From Chloroflexi bacterium HGW-Chloroflexi-6 (lineage in GTDB: Bacteria; Chloroflexota; Anaerolineae; Anaerolineales; Villigracilaceae): a stretch of 64,000 nt of DNA. Of this stretch, positions 1 to 8,303 are shown one piece after another. Positions within the stretch are counted from its first letter, which is position 1, and each line of letters begins with the position of its first letter. The DNA is taken from the NCBI GenBank assembly GCA_002840685.1, contig PHBU01000002.1:62001-126000 (forward strand). Direction: 5' to 3'. The position numbers and the translations under genes were made by a program. Below the pieces are notes generated by a model. That model was not told where the DNA came from, ran no database searches, and worked only from the letters and a program-made list of their open reading frames with translations.

Positions 1-897
1 GCTGTTCGCGCTGTGGACGGAATTACTTTTGATGTCCATCAGGGCGAGACGCTTGGTTTGGTGGGCGAGTCGGGTTGTGGCAAATCCACGGCCGGGCGTA
101 CCATCCTGCAACTTTATGAACCGACTGCTGGCAGCGTGGTGTTTGATGGTGTAGACTTGGTTCACATAAAAGCGGAAGAAATGCGCCAGATGCGCCGCAA
201 AATACAAATGATTTTCCAGGATCCTTATGCCAGTCTGAATCCGCGTATGACAGTGGGCGAAATTGTTGGCGAGCCGCTCATGGTGCATAATATGGCAAGT
301 GGTCGGGAGATTGAGGAGCGGGTCAAGGATTTACTCGATAAAGTGAACCTGAACCCGTCTTTTTCATCACGTTATCCGCATGAGTTCTCTGGCGGCCAAC
401 GCCAGCGCATCGGCATTGCCCGCGCTCTCGCGCTGCAACCATCATTTATTATTTGTGATGAACCTATTTCGGCGTTGGATGTTTCCATCCAGGCCCAGGT
501 TGTGAATCTTCTTGAAGAACTGCAGCAACAATTTAATCTGACTTATATGTTTATCGCCCACGACCTTTCGATGGTGAGACATATATCAGATCGAATTGCA
601 GTTATGTATCTGGGTGTTTTGGTTGAATTGGCGGATCGCAATACCCTTTACCATGAGCCACTGCATCCCTATAGTCAGGCTCTTCTTTCGGCGGTTCCCA
701 TCCCGGACCCAATCTTGGAAGAGCAGAGAAGCCGTGTTATTTTGCAGGGTGATGTACCTTCCCCGGCCAATCCGCCATCGGGTTGCCGCTTCCGTACCCG
801 TTGTCCAATCGCTGAGATCGGTTTGTGCGATCTCACTCAGCCCGAATTTCGCGAGGTGACACCAGGCCATTTTGTGGCCTGTCACAAGGTTAATTAA
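1..897 (+). CDS. Oligopeptide/dipeptide ABC transporter ATP-binding protein (OppF/DppF type), 5' partial
   Basis: ATPase that energises peptide import at the inner face of the membrane. The reading frame is open from base 1, so the true start lies before the window. Seen: Walker [10 protein letters not shown] near the N-terminus, Q-loop in [12 protein letters not shown], signature FSGGQRQR, Walker [13 protein letters not shown]-loop IAHD. The C-terminal oligo_HPY extension includes CRFRTRCP, typical of OppF/DppF, and would bind an Fe-S cluster or stabilise the dimer. A partner ATPase (OppD/DppD) is expected just upstream. It precedes the binding protein and permeases on the same strand and is inferred to serve them. 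Confidence 0.95.
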   Translation, partial: AVRAVDGITFDVHQGETLGLVGESGCGKSTAGRTILQLYEPTAGSVVFDGVDLVHIKAEEMRQMRRKIQMIFQDPYASLNPRMTVGEIVGEPLMVHNMASGREIEERVKDLLDKVNLNPSFSSRYPHEFSGGQRQRIGIARALALQPSFIICDEPISALDVSIQAQVVNLLEELQQQFNLTYMFIAHDLSMVRHISDRIAVMYLGVLVELADRNTLYHEPLHPYSQALLSAVPIPDPILEEQRSRVILQGDVPSPANPPSGCRFRTRCPIAEIGLCDLTQPEFREVTPGHFVACHKVN

Positions 898-1000
898 CAG
901 AACCAAAGGAGGTGATTAAATCGAGCGGATATTTTGCGTTCGCTTTAATATTAATGAAGTACCCGTATCCAAATTTTAATTCAATGTGAGGAGAAGATAT

Positions 1001-3070
1001 ATGCGTAAGCTTTTTGCTCTGCTTAGTTTGCTCGTCGTAGCCAGCATTGTGCTGGCTGCCTGTGCCCCCGCGGTTGTCGAAGCGCCTGCTGAAGCGCCTG
1101 CAGCCGAAGAACCCGCTGAAGCCCCTGCTGCCGAAGCGCCTGCGGCCGAAGAACCCGCTGCTGAAGCCCCCATGGGATACAATTCTGCAGATCCTACTAC
1201 CCTGATGATTGCGACCATTGGCGAACCGGAAACTCTCGACCCCGCCCTGGCGTATGAAACCGCTGGTGGTGAGATCATCCAGAACGTTTACGAAACCCTG
1301 GTCTTCTACGATGGCGAAGCCACCGACAAATTCGTGCCCCAGTTGGCCGAATCCTGGGAAATTTCGGATGACGGTCTGGTCTATACCTTCAAAATCCGCT
1401 CCGGTGTTAAATTCCACGATGGCGCAGACATGACCGCTTCGGACGTGGCCTACTCCTTCCAGCGCGGATTGCTCTACGGTGGTTACAGCGGCCCGCAGTG
1501 GCTGTTGGCTGAACCGTTCTTTGGCATCGGCATGGATGATGTCTCCCTGTTGGTTGACGACACTGGCGCTTTGGCTGATGATGGCGAAGCCCTGGCTGCT
1601 GCTGACCCGGCTTTGTTGCTCGCTGCCTGCGAAAAAGTCACCGGCCTGATTGTGGCTGATGATGCCGCTGGTACGGTGACCATGACGCTTGCGCAGTCTT
1701 GGGGCCCATTCATTGCCACCATCGCCCAGGGTTGGGGTTCCGTCTTGGATAAAGATTGGGCCGTTGCGAATGGCGCCTGGGATGGCGATTGCGCCACCTG
1801 GCAGAATTACTATGCTGTTCCTTCCGAAAATGACCCGCTGACCACCATCGCGAATGGTACCGGCGCGTTCAAACTCGACCACTGGACCCAGGGCGAAGAA
1901 CTTGTCCTCGTCCGTAACGACAACTATTGGCGCGAACCTGCCAAACTTGAGCGCATTGTTATCAAGTCCATCGATGAATGGGGTACTCGCTTTGCCATGC
2001 TCCAGGCTGGCGATGCTGATATCGTTACTGTCCCGGCCGAAAACCGCTCCCAGGTTGATGAGATGGTTGGTGAAATACGCGTCTATGATCTGGATGCTGG
2101 CGCTTATGCAGCTCCCCAGACGGTTTGTGAGTACGATCCCAGCCAGCAAGGCGCCGCTAAATTCATCCCCTGCGCGGACGGCGAAGCCGGCCTTGGCGGG
2201 TCGATGCGTTTGTATATTGGCCGCCCCTCCCTGGCCAGCCAGGATCTGTTCATGACCTTCAACATTGCCGAAACCTCCAACTATATCGGTTCCGGTTTGT
2301 TGGATGGCAATGGCATTCCGCTTGACTTCTTCTCTGATGTAAACGTCCGCAAGGGCTTTGCTTATGCCTTTGACTGGGATACCTACATTGGCGATGTCTT
2401 CGACGGCGAAGCTGTCCAGCAGCCCGTGCTTGCCCGCCAGGGTATGGCTGGCTACCAGGGCGATGCCCCCGTCTATACCTTTGATCTTGAAAAATCCGCT
2501 GAATACTTCAAGATGGCCGACCTCGACAAAGATGGCATCCCGGCTGGCGAAGATGAAGAAGGCGATCTCTGGACAACCGGTTTCCGTTTGCAGGCGCTCT
2601 ACAACCAGGGCAACACTTCCCGCCAGATTATCTCTGAAATCTTGGCTGCCAACCTGGCTGAAGTCAACGAGCTGTTTGTGATCGAAACTGTTGGCCTGCC
2701 CTGGCCGACCTTCCTTCGCACCCTGCGCGCTTCGGAAGCCCCGTACTTCACCAGCGGTTGGGTCGAAGACATCCACGACCCGCACAACTGGTACCAGCCT
2801 TACATGCTCGGCACCTATGCCAGCCGCCAGAAGCTGCCCGCCGATCTGCGCGCTCAATTCTCCGAAATTCTCGACCGTGGTGTGGCTGCTACTGATCTTG
2901 CCGAACGCCAGGCGATCTACGAAGAAGCCAATGCGCTCTACTTCGAACAGGTCCCGACCGTTCTGTTGGCCACGGCCACCAGCCATGGTTTTGAGCAGCG
3001 TTGGGTACAGGGCGTGGTTCTCAACCCGATTTTCTCCGGGTTCTATTTCTACCCCATGTACAAAGAGTAA
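1001..3070 (+). CDS. ABC transporter substrate-binding lipoprotein, family 5 (peptide-binding, DppA/OppA type)
   Basis: Extracytoplasmic lipoprotein that captures peptides for the adjacent permeases. ATG 1001 follows GAGGAG at 988-993; an in-frame GTG at 986 is less likely because the signal peptide begins at MRKLF. The lipobox is LAAC (Cys about residue 21). A low-complexity Ala/Pro/Glu linker follows (about residues 26-58, encoded by imperfect repeats at 1078-1171), then the family-5 solute-binding fold beginning ETLDPALAYET. The length of 689 aa is long for the family (about 500-600) because of the linker and insertions. The ligand cannot be read from sequence; catabolic neighbours suggest cell-wall peptides. 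Confidence 0.93.
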   Translation: MRKLFALLSLLVVASIVLAACAPAVVEAPAEAPAAEEPAEAPAAEAPAAEEPAAEAPMGYNSADPTTLMIATIGEPETLDPALAYETAGGEIIQNVYETLVFYDGEATDKFVPQLAESWEISDDGLVYTFKIRSGVKFHDGADMTASDVAYSFQRGLLYGGYSGPQWLLAEPFFGIGMDDVSLLVDDTGALADDGEALAAADPALLLAACEKVTGLIVADDAAGTVTMTLAQSWGPFIATIAQGWGSVLDKDWAVANGAWDGDCATWQNYYAVPSENDPLTTIANGTGAFKLDHWTQGEELVLVRNDNYWREPAKLERIVIKSIDEWGTRFAMLQAGDADIVTVPAENRSQVDEMVGEIRVYDLDAGAYAAPQTVCEYDPSQQGAAKFIPCADGEAGLGGSMRLYIGRPSLASQDLFMTFNIAETSNYIGSGLLDGNGIPLDFFSDVNVRKGFAYAFDWDTYIGDVFDGEAVQQPVLARQGMAGYQGDAPVYTFDLEKSAEYFKMADLDKDGIPAGEDEEGDLWTTGFRLQALYNQGNTSRQIISEILAANLAEVNELFVIETVGLPWPTFLRTLRASEAPYFTSGWVEDIHDPHNWYQPYMLGTYASRQKLPADLRAQFSEILDRGVAATDLAERQAIYEEANALYFEQVPTVLLATATSHGFEQRWVQGVVLNPIFSGFYFYPMYKE

Positions 3071-3090
3071 TCTGAAACTGAAATACCCTG

Positions 3091-3120
3091 TTCCGGGGGG
3101 CTGACAACAGCCCCCCGGAA
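3091..3120 (+). promoter_or_regulatory. Strong GC hairpin after the binding-protein gene
   Basis: A perfect 13-bp stem (TTCCGGGGGGCTG, loop ACAA, complement) starts 21 bases after the stop codon of the substrate-binding protein. No T-tract follows, so it is not a clean intrinsic terminator. Hairpins here commonly protect the binding-protein mRNA and lower permease expression; that role is inferred. Confidence 0.6.
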
Positions 3121-3124
3121 TCGC

Positions 3125-3176
3125 CTTGTCCTGCGCAATGCCCCGAAAGTCATTTTGAGGCATTGCGGACGACAAG
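3125..3176 (+). promoter_or_regulatory. Second hairpin in the binding protein-permease gap
   Basis: An imperfect stem-loop lies just downstream of the first: outer arms CTTGTC/GACAAG (3125-3130, 3171-3176) and inner arms CGCAATGCC/GGCATTGCG (3134-3142, 3159-3167), with a short internal loop. With the preceding hairpin it fills the gap before the permease and may set the transcript ratio. Confidence 0.45.
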
Positions 3177-3205
3177 TCAGATAACTCCAAAATAAGAGGT
3201 GATAG

Positions 3206-4267
3206 ATGCTCACATATATTGTCCGCCGATTACTGCTTGTGCCTTTTCTGTTGTTTGGCGTCACCATTTTGATTTTTGGAATGTTACAGTTCCTCGATCC
3301 GGTGGAGCGGGCTTCGTTGTACATTCGTGGCGACCCTAAAGCCAATCAGATTGAAGCGGCGATCACAAAGTACTGCCTGGATTGTCCTATTCATATTCAG
3401 TATTTCAACTGGATGATAGGTAAAGTCGATTCGAATACTGGCGAGCGTGAAGGTGGCATTTTGTTTGGCAATTTTGGCTGGTCGAAGACAGGCTCTCAGC
3501 CGGTGGCTGATTTGATTGCCCGCCGCTTTCCCAACACCTTGGATTTAACTATTTGGGCGGTAGGGCCTGTTATTTTGGTAGGAATCTGGCTGGGGGTGCA
3601 GGCTGCAGTTCATCATAACGGGATAATTGACCAGGCGGCCCGTATCTTTAGTATTGTTGGTACATCTTTTCCATCATTTGTGTTTGGCCTGTTGATGCTG
3701 ATGTTTTTCTATGCCAACTTGCAATGGTTTCCGCCGGGACGACTTTCGGATGAATTTAGCCGTGTTGTCAACTCTGACCAGTTTGTCCGTCACACGAGTC
3801 TGCTGACTTTCGATGCCTTGCTCAACGGACGTTTTGATATTTTTATCGATGCCCTGCGTCATATGTTCCTGCCCATCCTGACCCTTTCTTACATCAGTTG
3901 GGCAACTTTTCTGCGTGTTACGCGCAGTTCCATGCTTGAAACCTTGCGCCAGGAATATGTTACAACAGCGCGGGCCAAGGGTCTTCCTGAGCGCGATGTT
4001 ATTTTTAAACATGCCCAGCCGAACGCCATGCTTCCGGTTGTTACGCTGGCTGGTTTTCAGGTGGTTGGTTTGCTTGGTGGTGTGATTATTACCGAGACAG
4101 TCTTTGACTATCCCGGTATTGGCTCGGCTGCTGCATCTGCCTCGGCCCAACTGGATGTTGTGACGGTGCTTGGTTTTGCGCTCTTCAACGGCCTGATATT
4201 GATCGTCGCAAATCTGCTTGTAGATATTCTCTATGCGGTGGTTGACCCGCGTGTTCGCCTTTCCTGA
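3206..4267 (+). CDS. Peptide ABC transporter permease, DppB/OppB type (first pair)
   Basis: Integral membrane channel subunit of a peptide importer, 353 aa. ATG 3206 follows AGAGGTG. N-terminal transmembrane segment about residues 9-29, then a periplasmic loop and five further hydrophobic segments. The EAA loop that contacts the ATPase is visible as EYVTTARAKGLPERDV. The C-terminus reads DILYAVVDPRVR, typical of the family. The DppC-type gene follows after 11 bases, so the two are cotranscribed and probably form one heterodimer. Substrate specificity is not visible. Confidence 0.93.
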   Translation: MLTYIVRRLLLVPFLLFGVTILIFGMLQFLDPVERASLYIRGDPKANQIEAAITKYCLDCPIHIQYFNWMIGKVDSNTGEREGGILFGNFGWSKTGSQPVADLIARRFPNTLDLTIWAVGPVILVGIWLGVQAAVHHNGIIDQAARIFSIVGTSFPSFVFGLLMLMFFYANLQWFPPGRLSDEFSRVVNSDQFVRHTSLLTFDALLNGRFDIFIDALRHMFLPILTLSYISWATFLRVTRSSMLETLRQEYVTTARAKGLPERDVIFKHAQPNAMLPVVTLAGFQVVGLLGGVIITETVFDYPGIGSAAASASAQLDVVTVLGFALFNGLILIVANLLVDILYAVVDPRVRLS

Positions 4268-4278
4268 GAGGTTGCTTC

Positions 4279-5319
4279 ATGACACACTCAAACCCAACTG
4301 GTAATAATGAATTGCTTGGCGAACTTGTCGCCATGCGCAAGATTACCCGCTTTGAACGTTTCCTTGGCCCGGAAAATTATCGTGTTTTGGTGGGACTCTT
4401 CAAGACTCCGGCTTCCATCGCCGGGTTTATCCTGATTTCTTTTTTTATACTGGTTGCATTGGCTGCGCCGGTATTGGCCCCCCCAGTCACTCCTAGCGAT
4501 CCTTATTCAATCCCCCGTGACGGTTTCAAATCCCAACCGCGTGAAATGGGCTCGGAATGGACCAAGAATGTACCCGATATTCCTTTTTGGTACAAGGCCG
4601 TGACCGGGAATGATGAATGGGTGCATCTTTTTGGAACTGCCCAGGGACAATACGATATCTATTATGGTGTTATTTGGGGCACTCGGACTGCGTTCAAGAC
4701 CGGCTTGCTGGTTGTTATTTCTACTCTGTTGATCGGCGTGATCGTGGGTTCCGTTTCAGCCTATTATGGCGGTCTTGTGGATAACATCATCATGCGTTTT
4801 GTGGATGTTCTGTTGGTTTTGCCGACACTGATGGCGACCTTGATCCTGGCTGCCGTACTTACACCGGTGATTGGGCGTAGTACCTTGCCAGTTTTGATAT
4901 CGCTGATCGCTTTTGGTTGGCTAGGGTATGCGCGCATTATTCGTGGTGATATTCTTTCTTTGAAAGAACGCGATTATGTGCTGGCTGCGCGGGTTATTGG
5001 AAACACCGATAGCCGCATTCTTTTTCGCCATATCATTCCCAACGCGATCTTCCCGACCTTGGTGCTGGCATCGCTGGCGATCGGAGATGTGGTTCTTTCT
5101 TTCGCGGCCCTTTCCTTTTTGGGGATCGGCGTTCAAGTAGGCTATGCTGACTGGGGCCAGGTGCTGGCTTTTGCCCGCAACTGGATCAGCAGCTTGGATA
5201 CCTATTGGTACATCATAGCCTGGCCTGGCCTGGCGCTTGTCCTTTATGTGATGGGTTTCAACCTTGTTGGCGACGCCCTGCGCGATGTGCTTGACCCGAA
5301 AATGCGCGGTAAAGTCTAA
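4279..5319 (+). CDS. Peptide ABC transporter permease, DppC/OppC type (first pair)
   Basis: Second channel subunit, 346 aa. A cytoplasmic N-terminus (OppC_N region) leads into a first transmembrane segment about residues 46-69. A long loop (about 75-135) precedes the five-helix BPD_transp_1 core. EAA loop: DYVLAARVIGNTDSRILFRHIIPN. The C-terminus, LVGDALRDVLDPKMRGKV, is the classic DppC ending. ATG 4279 follows GAGAGG with short spacing. It partners the preceding DppB-type gene. Confidence 0.93.
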   Translation: MTHSNPTGNNELLGELVAMRKITRFERFLGPENYRVLVGLFKTPASIAGFILISFFILVALAAPVLAPPVTPSDPYSIPRDGFKSQPREMGSEWTKNVPDIPFWYKAVTGNDEWVHLFGTAQGQYDIYYGVIWGTRTAFKTGLLVVISTLLIGVIVGSVSAYYGGLVDNIIMRFVDVLLVLPTLMATLILAAVLTPVIGRSTLPVLISLIAFGWLGYARIIRGDILSLKERDYVLAARVIGNTDSRILFRHIIPNAIFPTLVLASLAIGDVVLSFAALSFLGIGVQVGYADWGQVLAFARNWISSLDTYWYIIAWPGLALVLYVMGFNLVGDALRDVLDPKMRGKV

Positions 5320-5340
5320 CCTTCAGCTTGTGAATCATTT

Positions 5341-6075
5341 GTGAAGCAGGCAAAATCTATTTCCCGTTGGATTTTGTTCCCTCTCGTTTTTACGTTGATA
5401 CTGACTTTGGCGCATTTCCGAGAGGGAACAGCCTTGTCTGCATCCGGAACACCAGTTCCAATGCCTACCCAGGATCGTTTGGCAGAACCCACCCTGCCGG
5501 CCAGCCCCTCGCAGGCAGATTATGGTGCGCAGCAGTTCTGGTTTCAATGCCTGCCTTGTCATGGCGACCAGGGCCAAGGGTTGACCGAAGAATTTCGCAT
5601 GTTGTATCCCCCTGAAGAGCGAAATTGCTGGGAGTCGGGGTGCCATGGCCCGCGTTTTTATGAAAATGGTTGGACAATCCCTACCCTTGTCCCTGCGCTG
5701 GTCGGCGCGGGTAGCCTGCAAAAATTCCCCAACGCCCTGAAATTGCAAACCTACATTAAGGCCGCCATGCCTTATCAGTGGCCCGGCACCCTGGACGATG
5801 AAACTGCCTGGGCCATAACTGCCTTCCTGATGCGCGAAAACGGCTTGTGGCGTGCTAACCAAACGCTTGGCGTTGATAATGCGGCTTCTGTGGTGATTGT
5901 GTCTGCGCCCGTGCCGCTGCCAACCGCAACTTTGCAGGCTACCGCTATGCTTTTTTCTCAATTACCAGAGCAAGTATCCCGGCCTGTATCTCAAAATAAA
6001 TTCTTAATTGTTGGCGCCATGATTTTCCTGCTGGCGGGCGTGGCTATCATCTTGTATTTTCTCAAAAAAGCCTGA
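5341..6075 (+). CDS. Membrane-anchored c-type cytochrome-like protein with CX2CH and CX4CH motifs
   Basis: Exported haem protein of 244 aa starting at GTG 5341; no strong Shine-Dalgarno is seen. Residues 10-25 form a signal/anchor segment and residues 221-240 a C-terminal transmembrane helix with a KK tail. One canonical haem c site, CLPCH, is at residues 70-74. A second cysteine pair, CWESGCH (96-102), has the rarer CX4CH spacing. Met143 in KAAMPYQWPG is a likely axial ligand, followed by a cytochrome-c-like helix (DETAWAITAFLM). An electron-transfer role is inferred. Its position inside a peptide-uptake operon is odd and may be coincidental. Confidence 0.8.
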   Translation: MKQAKSISRWILFPLVFTLILTLAHFREGTALSASGTPVPMPTQDRLAEPTLPASPSQADYGAQQFWFQCLPCHGDQGQGLTEEFRMLYPPEERNCWESGCHGPRFYENGWTIPTLVPALVGAGSLQKFPNALKLQTYIKAAMPYQWPGTLDDETAWAITAFLMRENGLWRANQTLGVDNAASVVIVSAPVPLPTATLQATAMLFSQLPEQVSRPVSQNKFLIVGAMIFLLAGVAIILYFLKKA

Positions 6076-6106
6076 AGAGTCATTTTCCCGAAGTGGAGAT
6101 AGATTT

Positions 6107-7429
6107 ATGAGATTGGCAAGTGAACAGGCAACCAAACGCTTGGAACTTTTCCCACTCAGCGTAAGGGTTGAGCGTGATGAACTGACCATCGCCGGACACT
6201 CTCTCGCAGAACTGGCCGGGCAGTATGGCACACCCCTTTACGTTTATGATCGTGAAACTCTTGATGCCTCTGCATCTGATTATCTGGGTGCCTTGCGCGC
6301 TTATTCTGGTGGCTCTGCTTCTGTAACTTATGCTGGAAAAGCCTATTTGAGCCGGGCGATTGCCGAGTGGTCGCAGACTCACGGCCTATGGGTGGATTGT
6401 ACCGGGCAGGCTGAAATAGAAATCGCATTGCGCGGGGGTGTTCCGCGTGGGCATATCCTTGTGCATGGTGTTAACAAATCGCTCGCAGATCTGAACGCTG
6501 CTCTGCAAAAAGCCGGAACGGTGGTGGTGGATAACTTGAGCGAGTTGGAACAGATTCGCCAGTTATGCCGGGAATATGATCCCTTGCCGTCTATTTGGCT
6601 TCGTTTTACTCCGGGTGTAACGGTTCACACCCATCACGTCCATACCCAGACTGGGCATGACGAGAGCAAATTTGGCATGAATCGCGCTGAATTCTTGCAA
6701 GCCGCCCAATTTTGCCGGGAACACAACTTGCCTTTGCGCGGGATCCATTTTCACCAGGGCTCCAATTTTCGTGATCCGGAGCCATTGCTCCCGGCGATCG
6801 AAGCGGGACTCGACTTGGCGCGCGAAATCGGCTTCAGCGGCGAATGGCACTTTTGCCCCGGCGGCGGCTGGGGAGTGGCTTATCACGAAGACGAACTACC
6901 CCAGCCAGATGTCAAATCGTATGTGCGGGGCATTGCCCAAAATGTGATTGAGGGCTGTCAATCGCGTGGCTTGTCTCTACCCCATCTGCATCTTGAGCCG
7001 GGGCGCAGCCTGGTGGCGCGTGCGGGCGTGGCGGTCTACCGGGTTGGGGCGATCAAACATCATGGCCATAAGACTTGGACACTGACCGATGGCGGCATGA
7101 CCGACAATCCGCGCTATGCTCTGTATGGCGCGCGCTACTCCTGCCTGCCGGTTGAGAAACCGGGCCGGGCGCAGACCGAGTCTACGGCAATTGCCGGTCC
7201 GTATTGCGAATCGGGTGATGTAGTTATAGAAAACCTGTCCATGCCCAGCCTGGCAGTGGGTGAATTGCTCGCTATCCCGGTCTCGGGTGCGTATCATTTG
7301 AGTATGTCGAGCAATTACAACGGGGCACTGCGCCCTGCCGTTCTGTGGCTGGAAGAAGGCCGCGTATTACAGATCCAGCGTCGCGAGACGATAGAAGATT
7401 TGATGCAACGTGATAGCGGAATAATATAA
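6107..7429 (+). CDS. Diaminopimelate decarboxylase-like PLP enzyme (alanine-racemase fold)
   Basis: Decarboxylase of the LysA/ornithine decarboxylase type-III family, 440 aa. Seen: PLP lysine in TYAGKAYLS (Lys78), ligand-binding HFHQGSN, phosphate-binding glycine run GGGWGV, EPGRSLV, the second-subunit active-site motif CESGD, and GAYHLSMSSNYN near the C-terminus. These fit meso-diaminopimelate decarboxylase, giving lysine. The N-terminus (about 35 residues before the fold) is longer than in many LysA proteins. Neighbours that release mDAP from murein peptides make a catabolic role likely, though ordinary lysine biosynthesis or another D-amino-acid substrate is possible. Confidence 0.85.
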   Translation: MRLASEQATKRLELFPLSVRVERDELTIAGHSLAELAGQYGTPLYVYDRETLDASASDYLGALRAYSGGSASVTYAGKAYLSRAIAEWSQTHGLWVDCTGQAEIEIALRGGVPRGHILVHGVNKSLADLNAALQKAGTVVVDNLSELEQIRQLCREYDPLPSIWLRFTPGVTVHTHHVHTQTGHDESKFGMNRAEFLQAAQFCREHNLPLRGIHFHQGSNFRDPEPLLPAIEAGLDLAREIGFSGEWHFCPGGGWGVAYHEDELPQPDVKSYVRGIAQNVIEGCQSRGLSLPHLHLEPGRSLVARAGVAVYRVGAIKHHGHKTWTLTDGGMTDNPRYALYGARYSCLPVEKPGRAQTESTAIAGPYCESGDVVIENLSMPSLAVGELLAIPVSGAYHLSMSSNYNGALRPAVLWLEEGRVLQIQRRETIEDLMQRDSGII

Positions 7430-7467
7430 ATCGGTGTTTCGAACCTGCGCATAAGGAGAAAGCCATT

Positions 7468-8289
7468 ATGAAAATTTTAATTGCCGCCGATATGGAGGGG
7501 ATTACCGGGGTTGTTCAATGGGAACAAGTAATGCCTTCTCACCCGGAATATGCCCGTTTCCGCCGCCTGATGACAGGCGATGTCAACGCTGCTGTTCGCG
7601 GGGCGTTCGCAGCCGGGGCTGACAGCGTTTTAATCACAGATGGGCACAACAATAGCCGCAACATTCTCATTGAAGAGTTGGATGAGCGCGCTGTGCTGAA
7701 CAGCGGTAGTCCCATGCCGCTTTCGATGGTGCATGGTGTCGACCAGGGTGTCGATGGCGTTTTTTACATCGGCTACCACGCCCGGATGGGGGCGCAGTTG
7801 GGGATATTGGATCACACCTGGTCTGACGAGCGTGTAGCCAATCTGTGGATCAATGACCGCTTGTTTGGAGAATCTGCCCTGAACGGCGGCGTTTGCGGCC
7901 ATTTTGGCGTTCCCGTGGTCATGGTTTCTGGCGACCAGACCGTTTGTGCTGAGGTGCGTGACGTATTTGGAGATGTTGAAACAGCGGTGGTCAAAAAAGC
8001 AATTGGACGCATGGCCGCCGAATGCCTGCCTCCGGCTGTGACCGGAAAATTGATCGAAAGCGCTGCCAAACGCGCTGTGGAACGCTTGAAAATGGGACAG
8101 GCCCCGGCGCCTTTTCGCGTTCCCGCCCCGATCACGATGGTGTTGGAATTTGTCCAATCTGAAATGGCGGATAAGGCCATGATCATGCCCGGTGCCCTGC
8201 GGCTCGAAGATCGTAAAGTGAAATATGTGGCTGATGATATGCTCACAATTTATTACGCTTTTCGCACGTTGTTGGCTTTGGCACGCTAG
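7468..8289 (+). CDS. dppA: D-aminopeptidase, M55 family (DppA-like)
   Basis: Zinc peptidase that removes N-terminal D-amino acids (D-Ala-D-Ala in B. subtilis DppA), 273 aa. Seen: N-terminal ILIAADMEGITGV with the metal-binding Asp and Glu, DGHNNSRN, the GYHAR motif, and a conserved HTWSD segment. Length matches the family. ATG 7468 follows AAGGAG (7453-7458). It sits between the decarboxylase-like gene and the NlpC/P60 fusion in one operon, supporting a role in degrading imported cell-wall peptides. The cytoplasmic location is inferred from the absence of a signal peptide. Confidence 0.9.
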   Translation: MKILIAADMEGITGVVQWEQVMPSHPEYARFRRLMTGDVNAAVRGAFAAGADSVLITDGHNNSRNILIEELDERAVLNSGSPMPLSMVHGVDQGVDGVFYIGYHARMGAQLGILDHTWSDERVANLWINDRLFGESALNGGVCGHFGVPVVMVSGDQTVCAEVRDVFGDVETAVVKKAIGRMAAECLPPAVTGKLIESAAKRAVERLKMGQAPAPFRVPAPITMVLEFVQSEMADKAMIMPGALRLEDRKVKYVADDMLTIYYAFRTLLALAR

Positions 8290-8303
8290 CCGAAGGAGAT
8301 ACT

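Noticed and set aside
905..920. AAAGGAGGTGATTAAAT, a strong ribosome-site-like stretch after the first ATPase gene
   Set aside because: No start codon or usable frame follows at proper distance. Perhaps a relic, but nothing can be annotated.
1078..1171. Repeated GAAGC(G/C)CCTGC units that look like a tandem repeat
   Set aside because: They encode the Ala/Pro/Glu linker of the binding protein and are a coding low-complexity region, not a separate element.
890..3190. A 766-codon open frame on the - strand opposite the substrate-binding protein
   Set aside because: It mirrors a highly biased coding gene; its product has no recognisable domain and no ribosome site, whereas the + strand product has a lipobox and a family-5 fold.
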